In this document: positions 38,901 to 51,090 of the stretch, in pieces | How positions within the stretch are numbered: the first letter of the stretch is position 1 | Layout of the letters: every line of letters begins with the position of its first letter | Source of the DNA: Ptychodera flava | Lineage: Eukaryota > Hemichordata > Enteropneusta > Ptychoderidae | DNA: 64,000 bases | Direction: 5' to 3' | NCBI RefSeq assembly: GCF_041260155.1 | Contig: NC_091946.1 | Span: 21,841,853 to 21,905,852, forward strand | Made by a program: the position numbers and the translations under genes | Notes under the pieces: model-generated | The model's database searches: none | Told to the model about the DNA's origin: nothing | What the model saw: only the letters and a program-made list of their open reading frames with translations

Positions 38901-41900
38901 GAAGATAAATAGAGCAAAACATGCACTTTTTGATGAGTTCAAATAAATTTAATGACTAAAGTGGAAGATGCCGTATGATAAATGATTTACTTAATGGTTT
39001 TTCATCTCAGTCGTTACCTTTTTTGTTCTTCAAATGGACGCAACGCAGGAAGAGAGTCATTCACGATGTTCTCTCAAAATAACCCTTGAAGACGTGGAAG
39101 GATGGCCGCCCTACTACAATGAAACGTGTGAGATGCCGACGAGGAGGCCAAGAAAAGGATTGGTATGTCATCACGTTTCTTTCAGTCTGTGGTTAGAGGT
39201 GAAATCTTTCAATAAACTATTGATGCGATAGCTAGCCCGTTTGTCATTTAGCGGCGATGTTTATTAAATACAAGGTAACACACGAAATGTAATAATAAGT
39301 AATATGATTTAAATAGCATTTTCTGTTTTCAAATACACCTTTACCTAGAAGTCCAGGCGTTGAAGATGCATTAGACGAGACTTCTCCAACGATTTTGCTT
39401 CACACAGTTTAACTTTGTGAATAGCTAGCTCACAATTTAAATGTCATTGTGCTAGATAAATATTTGACATCCACCAACGCTTCACAAATCGGGCACGAAA
39501 TCCAAAGATATTACCCTACACTATTCCCTAGGTACCGGTATCAATAACAAAACAAGTTGTTCGAAAAGTACTGGTCACTGTAATTTTTTAGTGACTAATA
39601 TTGCCCACCAAATTCTCGATACCTCAAATACGATTTTGCCACCTCGGTGAGTCACGTAAGTCTCAGGCGGTCGACTTTATTTTCATCATGGCGGATTTCT
39701 ACAGTTAAAATATATAAGATTACAGAAGTCAAAGTAAAGTTTGAGATTATCCAGAAATTTCATACCAGAAATGCCTAAAAAGATGAAAAGATGAATGAGT
39801 GTAGCTAGTTTAACTAATTAACAGACTAAACTTATTGCCGTGAAAGCGTTTGCTTTTATGTTACAAGTATTTATCAGATCACTGTGTCTTACTCTTGCTA
39901 TATATAGTGAGAAGTCGACGTTTTTACCCACAATGCACTTCAAGATCAAACGGTTTTACTCCTTAGCACAAAACAAAACCTACAAGGTAGCGCGAATTGA
40001 AGTAAATAATGTTTCTAAGCTAAAATATAATCCCGTACGTTAAGGCTATTACGAAAGTTTGTTGAAAACTCACCCACGTCTCGTCGAATTTAACAGCTTT
40101 CCTAGATATACTGTATCAGGGATACTTGCCAGCGAGTTACTCTGGTCTTTGTCACGCCCTCTACCTTGACAGACGTTCCGTTCTCTTACATTCTCTCTGA
40201 AATCTTATCTTGAACGACTCCTCCATTTATCAGCAATTTCATCCGCGTTCAACTTACCTGCCACCTCAATGGCATTCCTCCCTTCCTACCTAACTTTCAT
40301 CTTGGAGGGCCGGGGATAGGAGGAAATTATACCCTTCTTTGCTTTGCAGGCTCCCATCCTTCGAATCCCGCGCACGATCACTATCACCAACCGAATAACG
40401 AGTCTGCACTCATTCAAACATTTTGTTTATCTCCTATATGGGCCACAGGCCTAAACTACGATAAAAGAAGTGTGATTCCCGGGTCACTTCATTTTTTTCT
40501 TCAAGAAATAAACGTCATTGTGACGTTTGTATGTATCTATCAGCTTTGATAAAGTTTTAAAGTTTTCATAAACATTTCTGTCGAAGACCAGTGCCATATG
40601 TTTTTGTAAAACGATTATTTTACATTTTTCAAGGTATAATCTGGAGATGATTGTTAAGAAAGTTAGAATATTGTATGCTCAGAATTAAAGGAAATAATCG
40701 CACAAGTATACCATTCGCAACATCTTACAAGGCCCCAAGTCTCACAAACATCTTTTAATAGGTATGAAAATGTGAAGGAAAGAAATTTCAATAATTCAAA
40801 TGATCTCTAACCATCATAAAAGATCCCATGCATTAAAGTGGCACTCCCACTTGGTAATATTTTTAAAACACATTTTTTAATGCCAACGGTCGATATTTGA
40901 CGTGGCGACTGCGCGCGGATCGCGAGATATCGATAAAAACATGTCATTTCCCGAGCGTATGTTTCACATCCCGAAGTTTTACGAAATCTCCCGAAGGTTT
41001 GTTGTTGTGCTGACTGACGATATTCTAGGGAGTCCATAATAAGTTCGAAAGACGCAATTAATTTACCTCTTACTGCGAAGACTTTATATACAGCATTATG
41101 CCTTTACCTCAGGTAAGTTTTTTTTAAACTTCTCCTTAGTTTTTGTCGTTTTCATTATTGTAAATCAGTTGTATTATACTTTTAACCAATACCACATATA
41201 TATATCAGTTTTTTACGTGTAAGATATTAGCCGCCTCTGATGACTACGTCTGCCAGTGCTTAGACAGCCTGTGGGCCGAAACTTAGTTCCGTTTCGTAAA
41301 AAATGTTTCCAATTTGAATATGCATAAAATGTACAGTTCAGATTTATATCACTGATATCATCTCCTACCGCGTCAAGGTAGTTTTTGCCATACTAGTATT
41401 CAGTTTCAAAATGTTGAAATCCTGTCAATGTTAATTGCCACTGTATTGTATTGCATTGTCGACTCGAGTCGGCTATCCGTGCAGTGCGCTCTTAGCAAGG
41501 CATAGATGTTTTATACTTAGATGTACCGACCGCGATTATCTAGGGTATTTCCGCGATGAAATGTTGTCTTTTTTCAAGTAAAATGTACTCAAAATATTTA
41601 GACATTTTTCCTGTAAATAGGATTAATGTGTGTGCGACCAGAATTGAGTCACAGACCATCAATGCATCGATTATCTATGAGTAAGAATGCCGAGGCACTT
41701 CCAATAGTTTTCCCAGCGGCTATACTAGTCACCTATGCGAATTCTGATGGAATCAGCAAACTTTTTTTTTGCCGAGTCAGTAAGACTCAGCTTTCTCCCT
41801 CGGGGCATGACCGATCACCGACGCGAGTGACACTATGGCGTACATCGTCAGCGTACAGCAGCGTCAGCGTAGACTCGCACTCCCTAGCTTAGTTGACAAT

Positions 41901-44900
41901 GGCCCTAGTGCCGAACGTTCGATGTTCGGAAGCTGAATTCAGGTGGGCCACCGGAATTCAAACTTTTACTTTTTTGAGGACATGGTTTTATCGATATCTC
42001 GCGATCCGCGCGCAGTCAGCACGTCAAATATCGACCGTTGGCATTCACAAAAATGTGTTTTAAAAATGTTACCAAATGGGAGTGTCACTTTAATTCCTTC
42101 GAAATAAAGCTTTATTCTAATCTTTATAACAGGACATGGCGGTTGAGATTTTCTTTGGGAAGACAAAAGTGCCACTAGAAACATTTGAACCACGAATCAA
42201 TGCCACAAACTTCAAGGAGGACTCAAATAATGATGAGTGTAAGTCGAAACGATGAGTAACCTCATATTTTGATACTTGATCACACTTTCCGCATTTTTTG
42301 TTTGGGGGAGGGGGGATGAACTCGTATGATCGGAACTATACGCGGTAAATCAGCGTGACAGAATAAGTCGAAGAAATATTCAATGTGCTTTGGGTTTTTT
42401 TATTTCTATCCTGCGACAAAATCATACGTGTTTGTTGTCTATTTGATTCTTGCTGTTACATGTATTTAACACAGCCATGCTGAATTTATCTGAAATTTAT
42501 CAATAAGGTATACTATTCATGCTACTTATACGGGCCTATTGTACGCTATGATCTTAAAAGGCCATATACTTACTTTTTAAAGATTGACTCAACTGCCCTA
42601 AACCCCGTGCGGACTTAATCCAAAAATCTAGCAATATATTTAGATAATGATTGCAATTTCCAAAGAAGACAAAAGACAGAAATACCTCATAATCTCCTTA
42701 ACACTTCAGTTAATCCTGATCCCGGGCCTTTCGAGCTTTTATTGCTAAACTGTCGGCTATTTATGCAATTTGACGATCGTTTTATGTAGTGTAAAGTGTA
42801 CATAAATTAGGGTACTGCTCAGGTTGCATAAAACTATTGTTCGGTATGATACATAAATTTGTGCGTTAGTGAATCACCTGGTAGTACCATCAAACGGAAC
42901 TGTGTTTTCATAGACTTTTTAAAACATCCTCATATGTACCTACATACAAAATGTCGACTTTAAGTTGTTGGTCAAGTTTTCCTTGAAGTAAAACATTAAT
43001 ATGTAATGAACACTCTTACAAGTTCTCGGATGATATATCTTTAGGTATGTTGACAATGTTTATGCCGATACGTCCAAGATATGGTGTCATGAACTTCAGT
43101 TTGAGAGTATCCGATGTTGAAATGAAATGGGAGAGTGCAAGTGGGCTTATTGCAAATTACACAATATATTCTCAAAAGGTAAGTTAATATTATTATTATG
43201 TATAGCTTAATGCACAGGGCACATGCCACCTACGGTTTTAAAATTAAAGCTGGTACAATTCATTTGAAGGAGCCTCGGCAAATGATTCAAAGTGTTTCAA
43301 CAGTCGCGTGTTCTGTAATTATTGAGGTAATTAAGCAAAATCAAACAGTTCTTCAATACACAAACGATGAGCATTAAAACCGTATCTATTCTCCCTAAAC
43401 GGTGATTACAATGTCTACTCATGTTGATAATTGAATTGTAATTCTGGCGGCGGTTGGAGCGTACAATTTCACGACGGCTATGCAAGTGTGGAAACTCTAT
43501 CCGACAATATGCTAGGCTACACAAAATAAACCTGGAATTCATAAAAGACACAAAAATATGGATGACAGACCGATTAATTTTGACCGTAATTTTGAAGATG
43601 TGAGTACTCAACTCATTTATACATGTGAGACCCTTCCAATTATCATCCTGTCCACCATCAATACTTTGATATGGCTATTGCCTTTGTACTGCAAAATCAA
43701 TTACGTCTTCTATAAAGCCACGATTTTGTAACCGTGGTTTCACGAAATTGGTGTCCAGCTTGTCCTTGCGTCTCTATAATGAATCAAAGTAATAATACCG
43801 ACATTGCCAATTAATAGAACTCACGACAAGTTCTCGAGGATAATCACATAGAAAATATTATAAAATCCTGTGGGTATTCAGTCCGTTCGAGTTGATTTTG
43901 CATTTGCCATACGGCTTTCTTACACTAAAATTAATGATTAAACCCTCAATAGCTCTATGTGCCCATGATTTTAAAAATATTAACCCACAATTCCCAACTA
44001 TTTATGTCATTATGAATACATCCATTATCTGCTCCTTGTGTGTGTATACATTCAAGTAAAATTGGGAATTTTGCTCTACGATCATTAACAATTCTGCAAA
44101 GGCTTTTCATTTTCTGCAACCTACAAGACTTTTCTCCAATTTACCAGGATAATATTCGATGTTTCTCGGCCCTTACTCCTGCCAACTTGGATCTTATTTG
44201 TGCTTCATGTAGATTACTGATACATGTATATACTTTTCTCAAACGACCTTTTTAAAAGTCGAGCTAGGGTTATATATAAAACCAGCCCGTCACAATATTC
44301 TTGATCTATAGTTCACCACTGGCACATTCTCGTCATTCAATCCTTTCAGCCATTTGTGTTCACACAGGAGCACTTTCGCTCACGAGTTATTTTCCTCGAA
44401 TATCGAACGTCTCGCGCCACTTGTTATTTCAAACAGGCAGATTTTCCACCCGATGCTTTGTACGATGATCACTGGTTCAACAAAGCCGAATATGGCAGCA
44501 TCAATGTCAATCAGACATATGCATTATTAAAGGTTGACTTCAAAAATGTCAACACCAAGGCACCTCCGATGCCAATGCACGTGACGTTCTACAAGGGGAT
44601 TAGAACACTTATCTCAACTCACGTTTGGATAGATTATATTGGTAAGAATACCATGGTATCACAATCAAGAACGTAAATGTTAAGAGTTTCATTAAAAAGA
44701 ACCGGAGTCATTCCGAAAGAATGTATACAGTATCTACAGCAACAGAACCAACTATGACATTCATTTATACAATATACCTAAAGCCTTTTGCGTGAATGCC
44801 ATCTAAGTATTAAACGACACGGCAAATATGCATTACGTTGATTAAGCTGATCTGGAAGATATACTTGATTTTGAAAGTTATCTGAGTTTACATTCGGTAC

Positions 44901-46838
44901 TCAATAGCATGTGTCCTTCCAATTTTAAATTTTACTACCCTTTTCAGTAATAGAGCGCGAAGCCACTGCAGTGAACTGCAATAAAACTGCTCACACTAAT
45001 TAGTTTCAGCTGTAGCCAGCTGGCAAAGTCGACAACATTGTATGTCCCATGCAGACAGTTTGTCTGGGGAAGTTGAAATAAAAAAGATTTGTACATGGAC
45101 CAGTGCATGGTAATGTTACATTGTATCTTAATCTTGAACACAGGGTGCCAATCGTAAACTCTCATTTACAACTCGAGCCTCAGACAGAACTAGTTTTGCC
45201 TTTGTACAAGCAGACTTTTTGGTCTTTATCAAGTAGCCTTGTTCAACACCAAAGTGGCCACGGCTACAGCTGAAACTAATTAGTGTAAGCAGTTTTATTG
45301 CAGTTCACTGCAGTGGCTTCGCGCTCTATTACTGCAAATGGTTGTAATATATATCTTCATTGTACACAGTTTGCAAAGAACGACACCAGTAATATAAGTG
45401 ACTTCTAATGTTCAGTTTTTCACATGGTAAGAAAGTAAGTGCGAAATGATTTGCTACCGTACAAGTCTGTCATGATTGACACAATTTACACCATATAATA
45501 ATCAATTTTTCTCCTACACCGAAAGGTTGTCCGGAGGGAAAATATGGAATGATAAAGTGCGACAAAGTTTGTATATGTATGAACGATGGGGACTGCAATT
45601 TATTTAATGGTGCATGTAGGTGTAAACCGGGATGGTATGGACCTGCTTGTGATATCCGTAAGTCTAAGTCAACGCTTCTAGAGTTTTGAAAGAAACACAG
45701 CATTATTATGTTCCTGTAACAGAGCCAATTACTGCAGAGAATCGGCTTCATGAGGAAAGGCTTTACATTTAAGAAATCATACTTACTCTATCGGATTTGC
45801 ACATACAACCCACAGAACCTAGATCCAGCAAAAACGTCCTTGACGACTGTTCCGTCACATCCCCGACTAAGCTTATTTTACTATACATGTGGCATTCTCC
45901 GCTATATAAGCCGCCATATTGCCATTCATCTAGATAGCCCCGGGGTTTTAATTTCTTGTCCCTATGGATTAATGTCTCCGTGAAGTCAAGTCGCCGAAGT
46001 TAAGTTCCTCAAGAACGGTCTTCTTTTATGCTTACTTTGATAATATTTCCGATTCTCAATTTTACCACTCCTCATTGATAATATGTAGTCTGCAGTAGGG
46101 TCTGATGTAATCATTTGCCGACCAAATATCACACGACAAATACTTCAGATCTGCAGTACAAATTACTCTGTACGTCGGCTTACTTGATGTCCACTCATTG
46201 CCTCGGCAAAGACGATGATGAAGTTCGCCCTTGTCAATCAATTCGATGCTAGCGTTCACCAAGTAAAAATATTTGTAATGACATGAGAACAGTCTCTTGT
46301 ACAGCTGACCGTGTTTTGACGATTCTTCTAAAAATCTGAAAGTCAGAACCAGATCATAAGATCGTAAATTTTTTCTTGCCACAAAGCAAATTTATCAATT
46401 AATAGCCAGCAAACTAGTCGGAAACCTTGATCATCGGTTAGCTTGAATAGTTTTGAATTATTGAACGATATGTTTCATCGATATCGGATAATAAGGTATG
46501 GCTAGTGTGAGAATAGATGCTTTTTGAATGAAAATCAGGGCTTATCGGTCATATCCGGAAGTAAAGGAATGGATACAAAGTATCACATGGTTTCTTAATA
46601 CGCATGCGTAAATCATCCACATTTGAATCATACCAAAGATGGCTTTTTATATATGAACACCATGTGGGATAGGTATAGTGAAGAGATGATTATAATTGTA
46701 CATATATAGATTCTGATCAGGCATTGGAGAAACATTTTATACAAGCTTGTTTTCCTCTGTTTTTGGGTGTGAACAATTGTACTTTTTAGTACCATACTAT
46801 TTATTTTTTGTTTTACACCGATGGGCCTGGAGCCTGAT

Positions 46839-46890
<52 letters not shown>

Positions 46891-49800
46891 AATATCGTCA
46901 GGTAATTCTGAAAATTGATGCTGCAAACATCAGAATCATCCACAGTTTAGCGTGACCTCTGTGAGTGATTATGATTTTAATGCCAGTTTTCTTAACATGT
47001 AGGTTGTCAGTGATGAGTTGCATGTTGCATGTTTACTATAGCTTTACACATACTCCTCATTTTTTTTGGTAGTATAGTCCATCCAGCATCTGATTCACTC
47101 TATTTTTTGTATTATTCAGCAAAACCTATGGTTGAGATTTTCCCGAAGCAACAGTACGTTGAATATGGCACAATTACAATTCTAACATGTAAGACCCACA
47201 ATATAGAATCGCCAGAAGAAAACAAATGGATCAGAAATATCACATGGTCTCTTAATAACGAATACTTAAGTCACCCACCTTTGAATCATACTAAAGATGG
47301 CTTTTTTACAGATGAACACAAGGTTGGGTAGGTATATCGAAGTGATAAATACCTTACAGACATAAAGTTTACTCAAAACCTGAGCTGACATTTCAAGTCT
47401 GTGACATTACGTGAAGATCAGTGAATTTCCACTATATTCGTAAGCTCATCATCTTCTGTATGTTTCATTAAAGTCAGAGATCTCGGTGTGACTGTCGTAG
47501 ATAATTGTATGGTGCAATCAAAAGCATTAAGCTGACGATCTGCTTTTATTTTTGCAGAATTTCTGTCTTACAGATTAAAGGAGGTGTTTCCGAAAAAACG
47601 ACTGGCCAGTATGAATGTTCAGTAACTGACAAGTATAATAGTGTCTACGTCGCTTCCGCAACTGTCGCCACGGGTAAACATTTCTTTGGAGTTTCATCCA
47701 CCCACATAAAAACTCAACGCAGATGATAGTTTTTATAAATGCATGAGCTGAGTAAAAGCGTAAACCTTAAGAAATACAAAGAAACATTTATGAAAATGAT
47801 GCGGAAAAGTTCAGACTTGGGTTCCAGCCTGTGGCTGTGACGTAGGGATGGTAAATTAGGTGATCTGTCCCTCGGGAAAGGATAGGCGAAATTGGAGCAA
47901 TATACGCTACTCCTATGCCCACACATGTAGGGGTAATCTCGAAATGATGAAAGCTGGTGCATGAAAATACAAACAAGGAGATTTAATAAGGTGGTATGTT
48001 CATTGATATATCAATGTCGGAATTTCAGAGATGTTGGACAGGATCGTGATTATCGTTTATGGCTGATATTAAACAGAAGATAAATAACTAGCGGAAATAG
48101 GTGCTTGTACGTGAAATGGTGCTTCAAGACGAACCTTGTCTGAGAACTAAAATGTTCCATTTAATACGGTGTACACTTTCATGGCGCAAACCTATCACGT
48201 TGAAGTTTGGAAGCTATGATGCCCGGAATCATATGACATGTACGCGTGTCCTAGGGTTGGCCGCGAATTTTATTACTCTCGCAGCTGCTTGAATCGGCAT
48301 ATAGTTTTTCTGTTTCTGAGAGCAACCTTGTCACATACAGTGTAACCGTCCTTACTCGTACCTATTTACCATTGATTCTTTGCTTATTTATAATAATAAT
48401 GACATTAGCATATCAAATTAAGATATGTAATAATACACTGTAGTTCTGACTTATCAAAGTGTTCCGCTTGTTAAGGTAGAATATGCTTGGGGGGGGGGGG
48501 TAGATATTCGGATGATCAAATTTTTACAATTCTTTTCTACCCTACTAGTTGTGGGGGTTCATTTTAAAACTCTTGTCGTAACAAAGCTTTTCACCGTCAT
48601 ACTTTTTTCGCAATTCGAAAAGTTTATTTTTCCCCATGAGAGTTAACAGACGGATGGCGGCCATTTTGAATTTCAAATCTCGGTAAATTTTAAGTAATTT
48701 GTTTCTCTAATACTTAACTTTGCACGGTGACCCCTGTTTTTATTCTTGATTTGCTAAGATAATGGTAGGAAGTTTCAATGAGGAAAATTTGAGCGATAGA
48801 TAATTCACTGTGATACATATAGGGCCTTACAATCACGGACTGGTCGAATTCTTTTATAGGGCATGATTTCATACTGTTCGCTATTTTCAACCTTCATACT
48901 ATGCATGTATATTATATACCTTTTTATTCATTTTACATTACGTAATAGTCTGCCCTACAAATCTCTTCGGACGATACTGCAACTTGTCATGTGACTGTGT
49001 ACCAGGGTCATCAACTTCCTGTGACCGATACTTTGGCTGCGTCTGCAACACTGGCTGGACAGGAAGACACTGTCATATTGGTAAAGAAAACACTCCGTAT
49101 CTGTTAGAATTGAATCACAAACAGTTCTTTTTTACCTTAAGGTAAACTACACCCAGGGACAACTATTCAGACTCTCAAATTCTTGTAATACTTTTCTGAT
49201 CCACCTTTTGTACGGGCCTAAATTTTAAGCCCACGGATTAAGGTATTTTTACACCGTATCTGTTTTATGAAAATAGAACATTTATTTCTTTCCAATAGAG
49301 TTAACACAGAAATGGTGGCCACTTTCAATTTCAAGCATAGGTAAATGTAAAAAACAATCCCTGCTTGTCATTCTTGATTTGGTAAGGGTATGGTTCAAAC
49401 TTTCCTCTAGGGAAAGTAACATGGCCGAACACGATCTTAACTGAAAAGCGTAGCTCGAATCTGCAGAGTGTAGCTCGAATCTGAAGAAGGAAATTACAAT
49501 ATGAAGAGGACTAGTGTCGTTTTCGGCCACGGTAGGAAAGTGTTAGTCTTGCAGTTTCGACTTGACTTCCGCACTACGGAATATTGCTTTGAATAAAATC
49601 GAGAATAAAATCGAACAGTGATATGATGATTTGACTTATGTTAATCTCATAAGTTTTATTATAATTATATGTTGACCTAGCTTTTATTACTGATACGCAT
49701 TAATGCTGAGAATGTTTATTTACCTGTAGACTTAGTTTCTCCAAAATTTGATGGATGTCCACAGGAGATAACGAAAGTCATCAGAGATGAAGACACAGAG

Positions 49801-51006
49801 ACCAATGTTACGTGGCAGGTACCAACAGTAAGTGATAACTCGGACAATGTTACCGTACAGAACAACTACGCACCTGGCAGTGTCTTCCCCATTGGAACAA
49901 CTGAAGTCAAATACACAGCAATTGACTCGGCAAACAACACTGACACTTGTCAATTTAGGGTCAAGGTCATAAGTGAGTAGTTTTGTAACATTCAATGGTC
50001 TATGTATGTATGTATGTATGTATGTATGTATGTATGTATGTATGTATGTATGTATGTATGTATGTATGTTCGCATGCACGCACGCACGCATGTATATATG
50101 CCTGTTTGTATGTACATTGATTAAGTTGCCGTTGCACAGTTTTATGTATATGCATTGTTGTATGATCATTTAATATGCATATGTCAATGTTTGTGTAAGC
50201 AGAATGCATGTTTTTAAATATGGTTGCTTGTTACAGTGTGTTTGTGGTTGTGCTGTGTTTCTGCGTAAAGCCAAAACACAACCTCAAAATTCTCATCAGT
50301 GTAACATTTTTACCGTCTCGTTATAGAGCAAAGGAAGCTGCATTTGGGCCTCATCATCGGGATTGCAATAGCTTGTCTGGTTTTTGTCATCCCAGTATGT
50401 TTCTATCTTGGATACCGCTACAGGCTACAGATGTATTTGCTTTTGACGACCGACATAGATGACTTTGAAGACGATGGTAAGTGAGCTTTTGTCTCTTTTA
50501 ATGGTATACACATACAGATGCGTGCATACGGATGGCAAATATTTCTCTAGTAGTCACGAGTCGGAAAGACGTTTACTTTATAACAATGTAAATTACTTCC
50601 ATTTTATCTTGATTCATGGCAACGAAAATTTAATTTCTTTGAGCTTCGCATAAGTTCCTATCTTAGTTTCGTTCAAAACTGCCATCAAATAATGATTGAT
50701 AATGGACATTCTTGAAACAACAGGATTTGAACTAATTTGGAATAGTTGCATCTTCATATTTTTCAAAGTTCTCAAAGTGTTAGGTGCTCTACAGCTGAAT
50801 GTTGCAATATTACAAATTACTAATGAGAACAAGTGTATAGATTATGCAATTTAAAAAGCAAATGAGCTTACATTTGCAGATTAAAGCGACATTACTTCAC
50901 CATCCAGTTATCCCAATTAGTTCCAATCGTGTTAAACTAATAATGCTAAAAATTCAAGCATTGATTTACAACAACAACTATACTACTACTTCTACTACTA
51001 CTACTT

Positions 51007-51046
<40 letters not shown>

Positions 51047-51047
51047 C

Positions 51048-51090
<43 letters not shown>

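Noticed and set aside
39034-39231. ATG at 39034 as the start of a separate small gene
   Set aside because: The in-frame acceptor at 39048, the GTATGT donor and the cadherin-strand sequence make it an internal receptor exon.
40040-40450. Possible retroposon or gene fragment with a YLLYGPQA-like ending
   Set aside because: Weak resemblance only, with stops in all frames and no recognisable ends.
46062-46382. Minus-strand frame of 106 residues in the receptor intron
   Set aside because: It contains a few cysteines but has no recognisable domain, splice partner or promoter; probably chance.
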